A DNA stretch of 64,000 nt from an uncultured Eubacteriales bacterium (lineage in GTDB: Bacteria; Bacillota; Clostridia; Oscillospirales; CAG-382): the NCBI GenBank assembly GCA_934502885.1, contig CAKSUT010000009.1:1-64000 (forward strand). The letters are read 5' to 3'. The notes beneath the pieces are model-generated. The model saw only the letters and a program-made list of their open reading frames with translations, searched no databases and was not told the origin of the DNA. Shown here piece after piece: positions 52,894-61,866 of this stretch. The position numbers were made by a program, and so were the translations under genes. Positions within the stretch are counted from its first letter, which is position 1. The number at the start of each line of letters is the position of its first letter.

Positions 52894-55800
52894 ATGAACC
52901 TGAGAAAAATCACAGCGGTCGTTCTTGCATTCGTAACGGTGCTTTCTCTTTCGTGCGTCTTTACGGCGTCGGCGGAAGACGGAGTGCTTCTTGAGAGAAC
53001 GGCGTTTGAAAAGGGAACGGGACTGTACGCAAACTGGTACAACGCTTCCGTCGAAAAGAAGCAGGAAACCGACGGTACGACCTACGTACACGCAACCCCC
53101 AATTTCGCAAATCCGACAAAGCAGCTGAACTTTGACGCAACGGGACTCTCTGCCGCATACACCGACGGTGTGTACTTCAAGGCGGTTGTAAGAACAAACG
53201 TAACCGGCACACCGCTTATCAAGGTTGGCTCGAAAGATTCGGCGACGGGTACGAACTACGGAGTCGCCTCTGCGGCTAACAGCAATGCGGAGTCCGCACT
53301 TTTGGGAAACGGCGAGTGGGAGGAAATTCTCATTCCCGTCTCGGTCAAGGGCGGCGACACGATAACGCAGGTTTGGGCGTACATAACCGGCGGTATCGTA
53401 AACATCTCGAACTATGCCGAGGACGCATACATCGACGTTGCGGCATGGGGACTCTTCACCGACAGGGCCACGGCGGCGAACTATGAATTTTATACGGGAA
53501 AGGAAACGGTATTGAATACCGTGTATGTTTCCGAAACAGGCGACGACACTGCCGACGGCGAGAGCGCAGAAACTGCAATTGCCTCTGTTGACAAGGCGTA
53601 CAGCATGGTTGCCGACGGCGGCACGATAATTGTTTCCGGCGCAGTCACACTCCCCAAGGTAACGATATCCTCCGGCAGAATTTACGGCATTATCGGTGCT
53701 GAGGGAAAGTCCGTCACTATAAAGGGAAGCGGCACAGAGGATAAGATAACAAGCGGCAGAGTCACCGTATACGGCAACGCAACGCTTGAGGATATCACTC
53801 TCGAATATACCGACAGCACCGGCGAGGGAATACTCCTTCTCGGAAACAGCCTCACCGTAGGCAAGAATGTCGAAATAACTCACCCGGCAACCGCCGACGG
53901 CAACAACAACCTTATTCAGAATCACGACTCTGTAAGTAAGCCGGCATCCACACAGGGCGGCTTTGAGAGCACGGTAACTCTCCGTTCCGGCACTCTCGGC
54001 AATATGTCCCTCGGTACGATGTACGGCACGACGGGCTACTTCGTTGAGGGTAAGGCTACATATAATGTAGGCGAAGCGGACGGCGATACTCCGAAGGTCA
54101 ATGTGATATCGCAGAACGTAAACTCGAGAAGCGCTTCCGCTCCGGCACTCTTTATAGGCGATGCGAGAGTCAACGTCAAGGCAGGTACTGTCGGCACTCT
54201 TGCCGTCGGCAATGCAAACGGCGCAGGAAGCTACAAGGGACTCAGATACTACACCGTTGACGGCGGCGAAGTCGGAAAGATTCTCACCACAGGCAACGCA
54301 AATGCCGACTCCGAAATGACGGGCGTTACCGTTATCGAAATTAACGGCGGAAAGGTCGGCTCTGTCGAAAAGAGAGGGGACGACGACTCCGAGAGAATAA
54401 TCATCGTAGGAAACGGCGTGACAACCACGGTAAACGACAGCGGCGCAACAGTCGTCACAGTCACGGGAGAGGGAAGCGTCAAGCCTGACATCACCGCTCC
54501 GACTCTCGAAAATTCGTGGACTGCCGCATACAACGGACTTTCCTTTACCACCGGTAAGAAATACGTTTTCATCGACGGCGTAAAGCATGAGGCAAAGGAT
54601 ATTACCGCAAGCCTTTACACCGATTTCACCGTCGGTACGCACACCGTAAGATTCACCGACACCGACAACGTGACGGTTACTATAGACGGTATCTCCGCCG
54701 AATACGCTCCCGGCGATACGATTACTCTCCCCGACGCTCCCGAACATGAGAATGCGGAGCATTACGTTTTCAAGTGGACCGACGGCGAGAAGGATTACGA
54801 CGCAGGCGCAACCTACACCGTAACCGGTGCGGCAGCCATTACCGCAAAGTGGACGGCGAAGACGTATACAATTAAGGTGAACGGCGTCGATGAAACTCAC
54901 GCATACGGCGAGAAGATAACCCTCGGCGCAGACCCCGACCCCAAGGAGGGCTATGACTTCGACTGGTACGACAAGACAAACGACGTACACTACGCCGCAG
55001 GTGCGGAGTATGAGGTGAAGACAGACGCAGAGCTTGAGGCAATATGGACGGCAAAGACTTATACAATTACTGTAAACGGCGTTGAAGAAACGCACGCATA
55101 CGGCGAGAAGATAACCCTCGGCGAAGATCCCGACCCCAAGACCGACTACACCTTCAAATGGTACGACAAGACAAACGGCGCATACTATGCCGCAGGTGCG
55201 GAGTATGAGGTGAAGGGAAATGCCGAAATAGTACCCGAATGGAAGTTCGGAGGCGCGGCTTATATTCCCGAAGGCTCTTACAACGCCGCAGAGGGTAAGT
55301 ATATCGTAAATATTTACTTCGAGAACGCAAAGGTAAACGGCGGCGTGTTCGGCTTCAAGTATAACCCGGCGGTTATGACCTTTGAGTCTTGCGTGAGCGA
55401 CTTTGTTCTTGTGGGCGAAGAGCTTAACGACGCATTCACCGACGACCGCATAAACGGAATATACGTTAACAGATGGGTGTCCGCCGTAACTCCCGGAGTG
55501 AACACCGAGGTAGACGCAACGGCAGGCAAGGTGCGCATTGCAACTCTCACCTTCGCAATGGCTGACCACACGGCGTTCAACCCCGAGACCGACTTCACTG
55601 CGGCTGTGGTTGCCGAGGATCCGCAGATTTACAAGAACGGAAAGTTCCTCGCTCAGCTCTCGGAGGGTGAGCTTGAAGTGAAATATATCGAGGTCACGAC
55701 GCTTCCGCTCACGGAGATTGCCTCCGAAACATATAAGGTAATCGGTACTGTCGTAACGTCGAGAGACGAAGGAAAAACACCTTATGACAGCGCAGAATAT

Positions 55801-56214
55801 TCGAGCTGCGCGAGAATAACTCTCATGACGAAGTCCGGAACTGCCGTAGCGACGCTCTACGAAGCGGCAGACACAGACACCGCCAACTTCGCTTTCGAGT
55901 TCGACGGCATACTTCCCGGAACCTACAGTATAAAGATTGAGAAGAACGGCTACAAGACCTACATCATAGAAGATGTAAAGGTTATCGACAGCGACGTTGA
56001 CGTTCTCAACGCACCTCTCACCGCCGGCGATATCAAGGGCGCATTCGCGGACTACTGCGGCGACGGAAAGATAGACGTTTACGACTTTATCCGCGTTCTC
56101 CGCGGCTTCGATCCGAATATCTCGGCTGCTTTCAAGCAGGTAGTCGATATCAACGAGGACGGAGACGTAACCATTGACGATATCGGTTTCATCAAGCTCA
56201 ACTTCGGAAAATAA
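52894..56214 (+). CDS. large secreted protein with repeats, cohesin-like region and type I dockerin
   Basis: A 1106-residue exported protein, start at 52894 (GGAAGGAAAC). Signal peptide about 1-28 (VFTASAEDG). Residues 30-200 form a beta-sandwich. A beta-helix-like repetitive stretch occupies about 210-530 (GTKYY-type start replaced by NTVYVSETGDDTADG). Three InlB/Listeria-Bacteroides-type repeats follow at 582-786; the last two, TYTIKVNGVDETHAYGEKI and TYTITVNGVEETHAYGEKI, are nearly identical. Residues 786-929 resemble a cohesin fold (VNIYFENAKVNGGVFGFKY). A CnaB-like domain (935-1045) and a dockerin (1046-1106; CGDGKIDVYDFIRVLRG, INEDGDVTIDDIGFIKLNFG) complete it. Possibly a small scaffold of a cellulosome-like assembly. 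Confidence 0.85.
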   Translation: MNLRKITAVVLAFVTVLSLSCVFTASAEDGVLLERTAFEKGTGLYANWYNASVEKKQETDGTTYVHATPNFANPTKQLNFDATGLSAAYTDGVYFKAVVRTNVTGTPLIKVGSKDSATGTNYGVASAANSNAESALLGNGEWEEILIPVSVKGGDTITQVWAYITGGIVNISNYAEDAYIDVAAWGLFTDRATAANYEFYTGKETVLNTVYVSETGDDTADGESAETAIASVDKAYSMVADGGTIIVSGAVTLPKVTISSGRIYGIIGAEGKSVTIKGSGTEDKITSGRVTVYGNATLEDITLEYTDSTGEGILLLGNSLTVGKNVEITHPATADGNNNLIQNHDSVSKPASTQGGFESTVTLRSGTLGNMSLGTMYGTTGYFVEGKATYNVGEADGDTPKVNVISQNVNSRSASAPALFIGDARVNVKAGTVGTLAVGNANGAGSYKGLRYYTVDGGEVGKILTTGNANADSEMTGVTVIEINGGKVGSVEKRGDDDSERIIIVGNGVTTTVNDSGATVVTVTGEGSVKPDITAPTLENSWTAAYNGLSFTTGKKYVFIDGVKHEAKDITASLYTDFTVGTHTVRFTDTDNVTVTIDGISAEYAPGDTITLPDAPEHENAEHYVFKWTDGEKDYDAGATYTVTGAAAITAKWTAKTYTIKVNGVDETHAYGEKITLGADPDPKEGYDFDWYDKTNDVHYAAGAEYEVKTDAELEAIWTAKTYTITVNGVEETHAYGEKITLGEDPDPKTDYTFKWYDKTNGAYYAAGAEYEVKGNAEIVPEWKFGGAAYIPEGSYNAAEGKYIVNIYFENAKVNGGVFGFKYNPAVMTFESCVSDFVLVGEELNDAFTDDRINGIYVNRWVSAVTPGVNTEVDATAGKVRIATLTFAMADHTAFNPETDFTAAVVAEDPQIYKNGKFLAQLSEGELEVKYIEVTTLPLTEIASETYKVIGTVVTSRDEGKTPYDSAEYSSCARITLMTKSGTAVATLYEAADTDTANFAFEFDGILPGTYSIKIEKNGYKTYIIEDVKVIDSDVDVLNAPLTAGDIKGAFADYCGDGKIDVYDFIRVLRGFDPNISAAFKQVVDINEDGDVTIDDIGFIKLNFGK

Positions 56215-56259
56215 AAAGATTACTACTCATCCATCCTTTTTGCACTCGGTGCAGCAAAA

Positions 56260-56286
56260 GTGCGGTACTTGTTTTGAGTACCGCAC
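56260..56286 (+). terminator. hairpin after the cohesin-dockerin gene
   Basis: GTGCGGTAC pairs perfectly with GTACCGCAC (56260-56268, 56278-56286). No strong T-run, so termination is likely but not certain. Confidence 0.6.
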
Positions 56287-56503
56287 GATTTGCGTTATGG
56301 GAGAATTTTATGCGGCTTTTCCGCTTTTGAGTAGCTTGACACAGCCCATCCTGATATACCGCAAGTGCGTTGCCCACACTCGCATATGTGTTTTTCCTCT
56401 TCTTGAAATCGAAAGTAACAGCTGTTTCCTAAAGATTCGATTTATTGTAAAATCACCACAGCGTAATGAGTGCTTCGCACAACCGATATGCGGCGTTTTT
56501 TGC

Positions 56504-58876
56504 TCATATTATGTGCAGCTTCTGCGCGGCTGTTTTCGCTTCGCTTCTGCGGCCCACGCCGAGTTTTTGCAGAATGTGGCTCACGTGACTTTTCACCGTC
56601 GCAAGCTTTATACCGAGTATTTCGCCTATTTCGGCGTTGCTCTTGTCGGCGCAAAGAAGCCGCAGTACCTGCATCTCGGAATCCGTAAGCCTCTCCGTTA
56701 GCACCGCGGCGTAGGGCGGCTTGAGAAAATCGGGATAGAATACCGCCTGACCTCTTGCGCACTTGACGACGCGCTCGAGAAAGTCCGCATTTACCTCCCA
56801 TCCGCACTCTGTGAGAAGCGGAAGAACCGCCGCACCGTATTCGCCGACAGTCCGCACGAAGCCGTATTCCGCCGCAATGCCGAGTGCTTCGCATATATCG
56901 GAACGCCATTCGCCGTTTTCCGTGCGGTACTTCGCGATTGCCGACAGCACCTTTATGTGAATCGTGTCTATGTGCCTTTCGCATACGCGGCAGTAGGGAA
57001 CGAGAGGGGCGAGAGTCAGAAGCGCCGCCGACTCGTCGCCGAGAGAAAGCTCAACCATCGCCTGCGTTATGTACAGATACCGCTTCAGAGTCTTCAGTGT
57101 AACGCCGCCTCGCGGAGCTTTGTCGCGATACCACCTGTCAACGTAAAGCCTGTCGCCCGTGTGCAGTGCGAAACGGCAGAGAAGCGCGTCTGCATTGGGG
57201 AAAAAGCGGTCGAGTCCGCGCGACTCAAACCTTTCGCGAAGAGCCGTGACCGTGCGCACCGCGTCCTCGGCGCGTCCGCTGTCTGTCTGACTCCGCGCAA
57301 GAAGTCCCACAAGGGCAAATTCTATATCCGGCGTGCCTTTTGTTTGCACCTCGCTTATCTTCGACACAAGTGTGAGCATTCTGCTTGATACGTCAAGCCC
57401 CTTTTCAAATTTGCTCTCGGTTATGGCGCAGTCGGGAAGTCCCACGCCGTCACGACCGAGAAGCGTTTCGACGGGGACACGCACCGTCGCATAGAGAAGA
57501 TCGTCCTTCTTGCTCCAGTCGGAGAAATCCTTGCCGCCGTTCATTATACTCGGAAGAGTGCTTGTCACCGAAAAGGGAGGAATCGTTATCTCTTTGTTTA
57601 CTATAAGCTTGAAAAGCGAGCTTATAAGCTCCGCAAGACCCGAAACTCCCTTCTGCGGAAGAGAAATGTCAAGGTAGGCAAGCCTGCCCCTCGCCTCCTT
57701 TGCCGCCGCGTCCGACTTTCCGCGCACCGCCGCAAACTCGCGAAGCTCGTTGTACCAGCGTTCGGAGCTTTCGTAGTCGGTTTTTATCGCGCAGAGCATA
57801 CTCATCCCCTGCATAAGTGCCGGACTCGACTTTATCTGCGCGTCGGTGAGCGAAGCGTAATAAGGCTCAAGCTCCTCGAAGTGACCCGACCCCGGGTGAA
57901 GAGCCGCGTTCTTTACGAGTATCTCGGACACCTTGTCGCTCTCTCCGCTCTTTGAGTAGCAGGCGAGAGCGCGGCTGTAATTTTCGTGAAGCTCGTAGTA
58001 AAGACCGCCTCGGCTGTAGAGCGTGCGGCACTGTTCGTCGGTACAGCCGCGTTCAAGCTCCCACATGAGAAAGCGTGCGAAAAGACTGTGAAAACGGAAA
58101 GTGTCGGCTTTCACCGCCACGAGCATATTTGTGTTTGTACGAAGCTCCGAAAGGTATTCACCGGCGCGGTTGTCGCCGCTTGCCATGCGCGCAAGCTCCG
58201 TGCCGAACTCGTCAAACGGAGCAAGGTCGAGAAGAAAACGGCGCACAGGCAGATCGAAGCGCAGAAATATCACTTCTTCATAGTATAAAAATATTTCGTG
58301 AGTGACGCTCTCGGAGAGCTTTGCGCAGTATTTCTCACCCTCCGTAATTCTCCGCGCCAGAACCGACAGCGCGAGAGGGTAGCCGCGTGTGTTGCGGTAT
58401 ATCTGCGCAAGCTCCGTGTCGGTGAGCGCGGCGCCGCACCTTGAAAAATACTCGGAGGTCATATCCCGTGTGAAGAACATGAGGTTCATGTCAACCGACT
58501 CCGCGAGCCCCGAGAAACGGAACGGCATGAGCCACCCCGGGAATATGCCTCTGGTGAGAAGCACGAAGCGCATCTGCGGATTGTCGCGTATAAACTCGCA
58601 GAGCATACGGCGGTGATCGGAATCCGTGAGAAGCTCGAGATTGTCTATGAGAAGAAAGCCGCCGTCGGTACGGTACGCCGACATATCGTTTTCCGCGTTG
58701 AGCTTTTCCGCCGACACCTCCGCCTTGGGTTTGCCGCGCAGAAGAGAATTTGCGACCGTCGTTTTTCCGAAGCCGCAGGAGGCGCTGAACAGAAGCACTC
58801 TGCCGCTTTTCTCAAAGCTTCGGAAGATTTTCTTTATCTCGGGATTTACGATAACCGGCGTACTCAAGCGTTTCAC
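56504..58876 (-). CDS. MalT-like LuxR-family transcriptional regulator (ATPase)
   Basis: A 790-residue STAND-type regulator. The P-loop GFGKTTVAN is near residue 35 and a Walker-B-like LLIDNLEL near residue 74. A winged-helix part and a long helical TPR-like region (about 330-700) follow. The C-terminus is a LuxR helix-turn-helix (LTDSEMQVLRLLCADKSNAEIGEIL, IKLATVKSHVSHIL). MalT-type proteins oligomerise with ATP and a small inducer; the ligand here is unknown. A promoter is visible at 58898-58926. Monocistronic. Confidence 0.92.
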   Translation of the reverse strand: MKRLSTPVIVNPEIKKIFRSFEKSGRVLLFSASCGFGKTTVANSLLRGKPKAEVSAEKLNAENDMSAYRTDGGFLLIDNLELLTDSDHRRMLCEFIRDNPQMRFVLLTRGIFPGWLMPFRFSGLAESVDMNLMFFTRDMTSEYFSRCGAALTDTELAQIYRNTRGYPLALSVLARRITEGEKYCAKLSESVTHEIFLYYEEVIFLRFDLPVRRFLLDLAPFDEFGTELARMASGDNRAGEYLSELRTNTNMLVAVKADTFRFHSLFARFLMWELERGCTDEQCRTLYSRGGLYYELHENYSRALACYSKSGESDKVSEILVKNAALHPGSGHFEELEPYYASLTDAQIKSSPALMQGMSMLCAIKTDYESSERWYNELREFAAVRGKSDAAAKEARGRLAYLDISLPQKGVSGLAELISSLFKLIVNKEITIPPFSVTSTLPSIMNGGKDFSDWSKKDDLLYATVRVPVETLLGRDGVGLPDCAITESKFEKGLDVSSRMLTLVSKISEVQTKGTPDIEFALVGLLARSQTDSGRAEDAVRTVTALRERFESRGLDRFFPNADALLCRFALHTGDRLYVDRWYRDKAPRGGVTLKTLKRYLYITQAMVELSLGDESAALLTLAPLVPYCRVCERHIDTIHIKVLSAIAKYRTENGEWRSDICEALGIAAEYGFVRTVGEYGAAVLPLLTECGWEVNADFLERVVKCARGQAVFYPDFLKPPYAAVLTERLTDSEMQVLRLLCADKSNAEIGEILGIKLATVKSHVSHILQKLGVGRRSEAKTAAQKLHII

Positions 58877-58897
58877 TCCTTTTTACGTGATACGGAT

Positions 58898-58926
58898 ATT
58901 TTACCACGGAATCCTTGCTTTGTCAC
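58898..58926 (-). promoter_or_regulatory. promoter of the LuxR-type regulator
   Basis: Minus strand GTGACA (58921-58926), 17-base spacer ending CGTGG, TAAAAT (58898-58903). Confidence 0.6.
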
Positions 58927-59015
58927 CATACTTCGGTATGATTTGAGAAAAAGTTTACAAAAAGAGCCGCCTTTCGGCGACTCCCCTGCGCACCGCATTC
59001 GGCGCGCTTTTCCGG

Positions 59016-59657
59016 TCAGTATTTCGGCAGTTCGTCGTCGCCGAGAAGCTTTGAGATGCCGGCGGTCATCTCGCCGAGAGACATCTCCATGCCGCGGAGC
59101 ATTGTGACGACGTCTGAGCGTATCCTGTCAACCTTGTGACCGTAAGCCTCAAGCCTTGCCCTCTCGGCGTCGTTGCGCTCCCTGTTTGCGCGGCGGTATT
59201 CCTCGTTTTCCTCCGACGCCTTCGCACGGAGCATATTCGCGAAATTCTTTGCGTCCGCCAGAATGTCGGCGACGTCGTCGCTCTTTTTGCGAAGCGACGC
59301 ATTTTCCTTTTCGAGAGAAGCGACCTCCTCTTCAAGTGCCGCAAGTCTCTCGGAAAGAGCTTTGTTTTCGTCTTCGAGACCGCCGCACTTGTCGGTAAGC
59401 TCCGCAACCTCGGTGCGAAGCTCTTCGTTTTCCTCCGAAAGAGTGCTGTTTTCACCGCGAAGACTCTCGCACTTTTCCTCTGCCTCCGCCGACGCCTTTT
59501 CGTACTCCGCCTCTTTTTCGCCGAGTTTTTCCGCAAGACGTTCCTCGTAGCCGCGGTTTAAATACGCGATGTATTCACACACGGACTTTTTGCTGTAGCC
59601 TATGCCGAAAAGTCCCGTTTTGAGTTCTGCCGCGCCGTTTGTGTTTTCCGTTGCCAT
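59016..59657 (-). CDS. DivIVA-like coiled-coil protein
   Basis: A 213-residue protein. The first part, GLFGIGYSKKSVCEYIAYLNRGYEERL, resembles the DivIVA/GpsB membrane-curvature domain (conserved GY and Y/F residues). A continuous coiled coil from about 35 to 135 follows, very rich in Glu and Lys. A second helical segment (about 140-205) ends it. DivIVA proteins mark poles and septa. It is 4 bases downstream of the GGDEF-EAL gene, so a link between c-di-GMP turnover and cell-pole organisation is possible. Confidence 0.78.
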   Translation of the reverse strand: MATENTNGAAELKTGLFGIGYSKKSVCEYIAYLNRGYEERLAEKLGEKEAEYEKASAEAEEKCESLRGENSTLSEENEELRTEVAELTDKCGGLEDENKALSERLAALEEEVASLEKENASLRKKSDDVADILADAKNFANMLRAKASEENEEYRRANRERNDAERARLEAYGHKVDRIRSDVVTMLRGMEMSLGEMTAGISKLLGDDELPKY

Positions 59658-59661
59658 GCTT

Positions 59662-61458
59662 TTATCCTTTCTTTTTGCCGTCCTTCGTTTTGCCGAACAG
59701 ACCGCCCTTGTCGAGAAGCTTTTCGTATTCGCTTTCGGGAAGAGGCTTGCTGAAATAGTAGCCCTGCATATACGTGCATCCGAACGAGAGAAGCATATCC
59801 GCCTGAACCTTTGTCTCGACGCCCTCGGCGATGACCGGTATGCGAAGCTTTTTCGCCATGTTTACAATCGACGAAACGATTATCTCTCCCTTGCGGCTCT
59901 CGGGACCGCCGCTTAAAAATTTCATGTCAAGCTTCAGTATGTCAATGTCAATGTCTTTTAATATGTTGAGGGACGAATAACCGGAACCGAAGTCGTCCAT
60001 CTCTATTATGAAGCCCGCCTCTCTGAGACGGCCTGCCGCCTCCGCAAGAAGCTCCGGACTTTCCGTGTACGCACTTTCGGTAAGCTCGATATGTATGCAG
60101 TTCGGAGGAAGCTCATAGCTCTCGGCGATGTTTTTCAGCGTGTCGCAGAGGTCACGCTTGTAAATATCCTTGCTGGAAAGATTTACCGACACTCTCACGG
60201 GCTTGTCAGGAGCTTTGTCGAGTCTTTTTTTGACAAAAGCGCACGCCTTTCTGAACATATACTCGTCAACCGTACCGATGCAGTCGCTCCTTTCGAGAAG
60301 CGGTATGAAGGAGGAGGGCGAAAGAAGACCCCTTGTCGGATGGCGCCAGCGAATAAGCGCTTCGGCACCCGTCATAACTCCGTTTTTGTAGTCAACCTGA
60401 GGCTGAAACCATATCTCAAATTCTTCGTTTTTCACCGCACGGTCAAATCCTGCGAGAAGCTCCTGCTGTTTCTTTTCGGAGTCCATCAGACCCTTTTCGT
60501 AGTAGGCGATGCGGTGCGAAAGACTTCCCTTTACCGATTGGAGAGCAAGAAGAGCCTTGTAGCTCATTGTGAACGGATCGCAGTCCGGCTCGCAAAGGTC
60601 GTAAACGCCGACGTGAACCGTTATCGGTATCGTGAGGTCGTATTTTGCGAACGCCGACTTGAACATGCCGTAGTACCACTGCACGGGCTTCGATTCTCCG
60701 CCGCAGAAACGCACGAAATGGTCTGCACTCAGGTGTGCGGAAAAACTCGTTTCGTCATCGTACTTTTTCATATACATTCCGAAATCGCGCAGAATCCTGT
60801 TTCCCATAGCGTAGCCGTAAACTCCGTTTATGTTTCTGAAACGACCTATGTCATACCTCTGAATGCGGTATTTCTTTCCCGGATTTGCGTCTATCCACTC
60901 TTTCACACGCCTGTAGAAGCTCATCGCACTGCAAAGTCCCGTCACGGGATCGGTCTCGCTTTCGAGTATGTCGGATATATCCTCACAGGTAAGCATTATG
61001 GGCGACGAGGCGTCGGCTTTGACAAGGCGTTCGTAGGTGATGCGCTTGTATTTTTTGCGCCGGTGTTTTCCTGAAACAATGAACATATCTACCGTGTAAA
61101 CGGTGCGCCCCGTTTCGGCAAGCTTTTCCGTCACGGTGTCGAAAAGCATAAGCTTTAAAAGACTTTCACGGTCTTCATCCGGAAGATGCGCGTTTATAAA
61201 CTCCGCTATCTGCGCATCATAGGAGGTGCCGTCAAAACGGAAATACGACGCAAGCTTTCCGCACAGTCTCTCCGAAAATTTTATAAGGAGGCGGTTCTCG
61301 GGATTTATCATGAGAACACCGTCGAAGCGTTCGGAGAAAACCCTTTGGGCTATGTCGTCCTCCGTGACGGGATATTCTCCCGCAAAACACGCATTTTCAC
61401 TGTTCGGTTCGATTTTGCCGTTCGTATCCGATAAGGGAACGGCTATCTTTTCGTTCAT
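59662..61458 (-). CDS. GGDEF-EAL protein, probable c-di-GMP phosphodiesterase with degenerate GGDEF
   Basis: A 598-residue cytoplasmic protein. A PAS-like region (about 60-180) precedes a GGDEF domain (about 185-330) in which the signature is replaced by SADHF, so cyclase activity is unlikely. The EAL domain (about 345-590) has all key residues: GAEALIRW, VNLSS, ELTES, MDDFGSGYSSL, LKLDMKF and EGVET. It is therefore expected to hydrolyse c-di-GMP. No membrane segments. It is first in an operon with a DivIVA-like gene; promoter at 61613-61641. Confidence 0.9.
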   Translation of the reverse strand: MNEKIAVPLSDTNGKIEPNSENACFAGEYPVTEDDIAQRVFSERFDGVLMINPENRLLIKFSERLCGKLASYFRFDGTSYDAQIAEFINAHLPDEDRESLLKLMLFDTVTEKLAETGRTVYTVDMFIVSGKHRRKKYKRITYERLVKADASSPIMLTCEDISDILESETDPVTGLCSAMSFYRRVKEWIDANPGKKYRIQRYDIGRFRNINGVYGYAMGNRILRDFGMYMKKYDDETSFSAHLSADHFVRFCGGESKPVQWYYGMFKSAFAKYDLTIPITVHVGVYDLCEPDCDPFTMSYKALLALQSVKGSLSHRIAYYEKGLMDSEKKQQELLAGFDRAVKNEEFEIWFQPQVDYKNGVMTGAEALIRWRHPTRGLLSPSSFIPLLERSDCIGTVDEYMFRKACAFVKKRLDKAPDKPVRVSVNLSSKDIYKRDLCDTLKNIAESYELPPNCIHIELTESAYTESPELLAEAAGRLREAGFIIEMDDFGSGYSSLNILKDIDIDILKLDMKFLSGGPESRKGEIIVSSIVNMAKKLRIPVIAEGVETKVQADMLLSFGCTYMQGYYFSKPLPESEYEKLLDKGGLFGKTKDGKKKG

Positions 61459-61866
61459 GACGCTACCTCACATATTCCGTCGCCAAATATCCGTTTCAGT
61501 CTTCCGCAGCGACGATGTATCCGAAAGAAAGGATTATTTGCAAAAAGCAGAGCGGTCTCCCCGGAGAGAATTCGTAAAGAAAGGTGCAAGTATAAAACCT
61601 ATATCTACGCACATTATACCACTTTTTTTCATACGTATCAAGTCCTTTGACGAATAGTTTTTGTAACATTTGTGTGCCGATTTACATCAAAAATCCAACA
61701 CCCCATCATAAGTATATCAAATGCGCGATAAAAAGTCAAGAAAAATATAGAAAATGCAATAATTTGTAAGAATTTGCACTTTAAAAAGCAGAAAATGACG
61801 AAAATATTAATGTCTGAGCCGAATTTTGCCGTACTCCGCAGGGGAATACGGCATTTTGCAGCGCGT
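61459..61866. other. 408-base intergenic region with promoter and terminator
   Basis: No gene. A minus-strand promoter for the GGDEF-EAL gene: TTGATA (61636-61641), 17 bases ending GTGG, TATAAT (61613-61618); the leader is about 155 bases. A terminator of the penicillin-binding protein: TGCCGTA (61827-61833) with TACGGCA (61847-61853). The remainder is AT-rich. Confidence 0.7.

Noticed and set aside
52669..55569. A 966-codon open frame on the minus strand
   Set aside because: It lies antisense to the cohesin-dockerin gene, has no ribosome site or domain, and its Cys/Arg/Val-rich product is typical of antisense reading of a biased coding strand.
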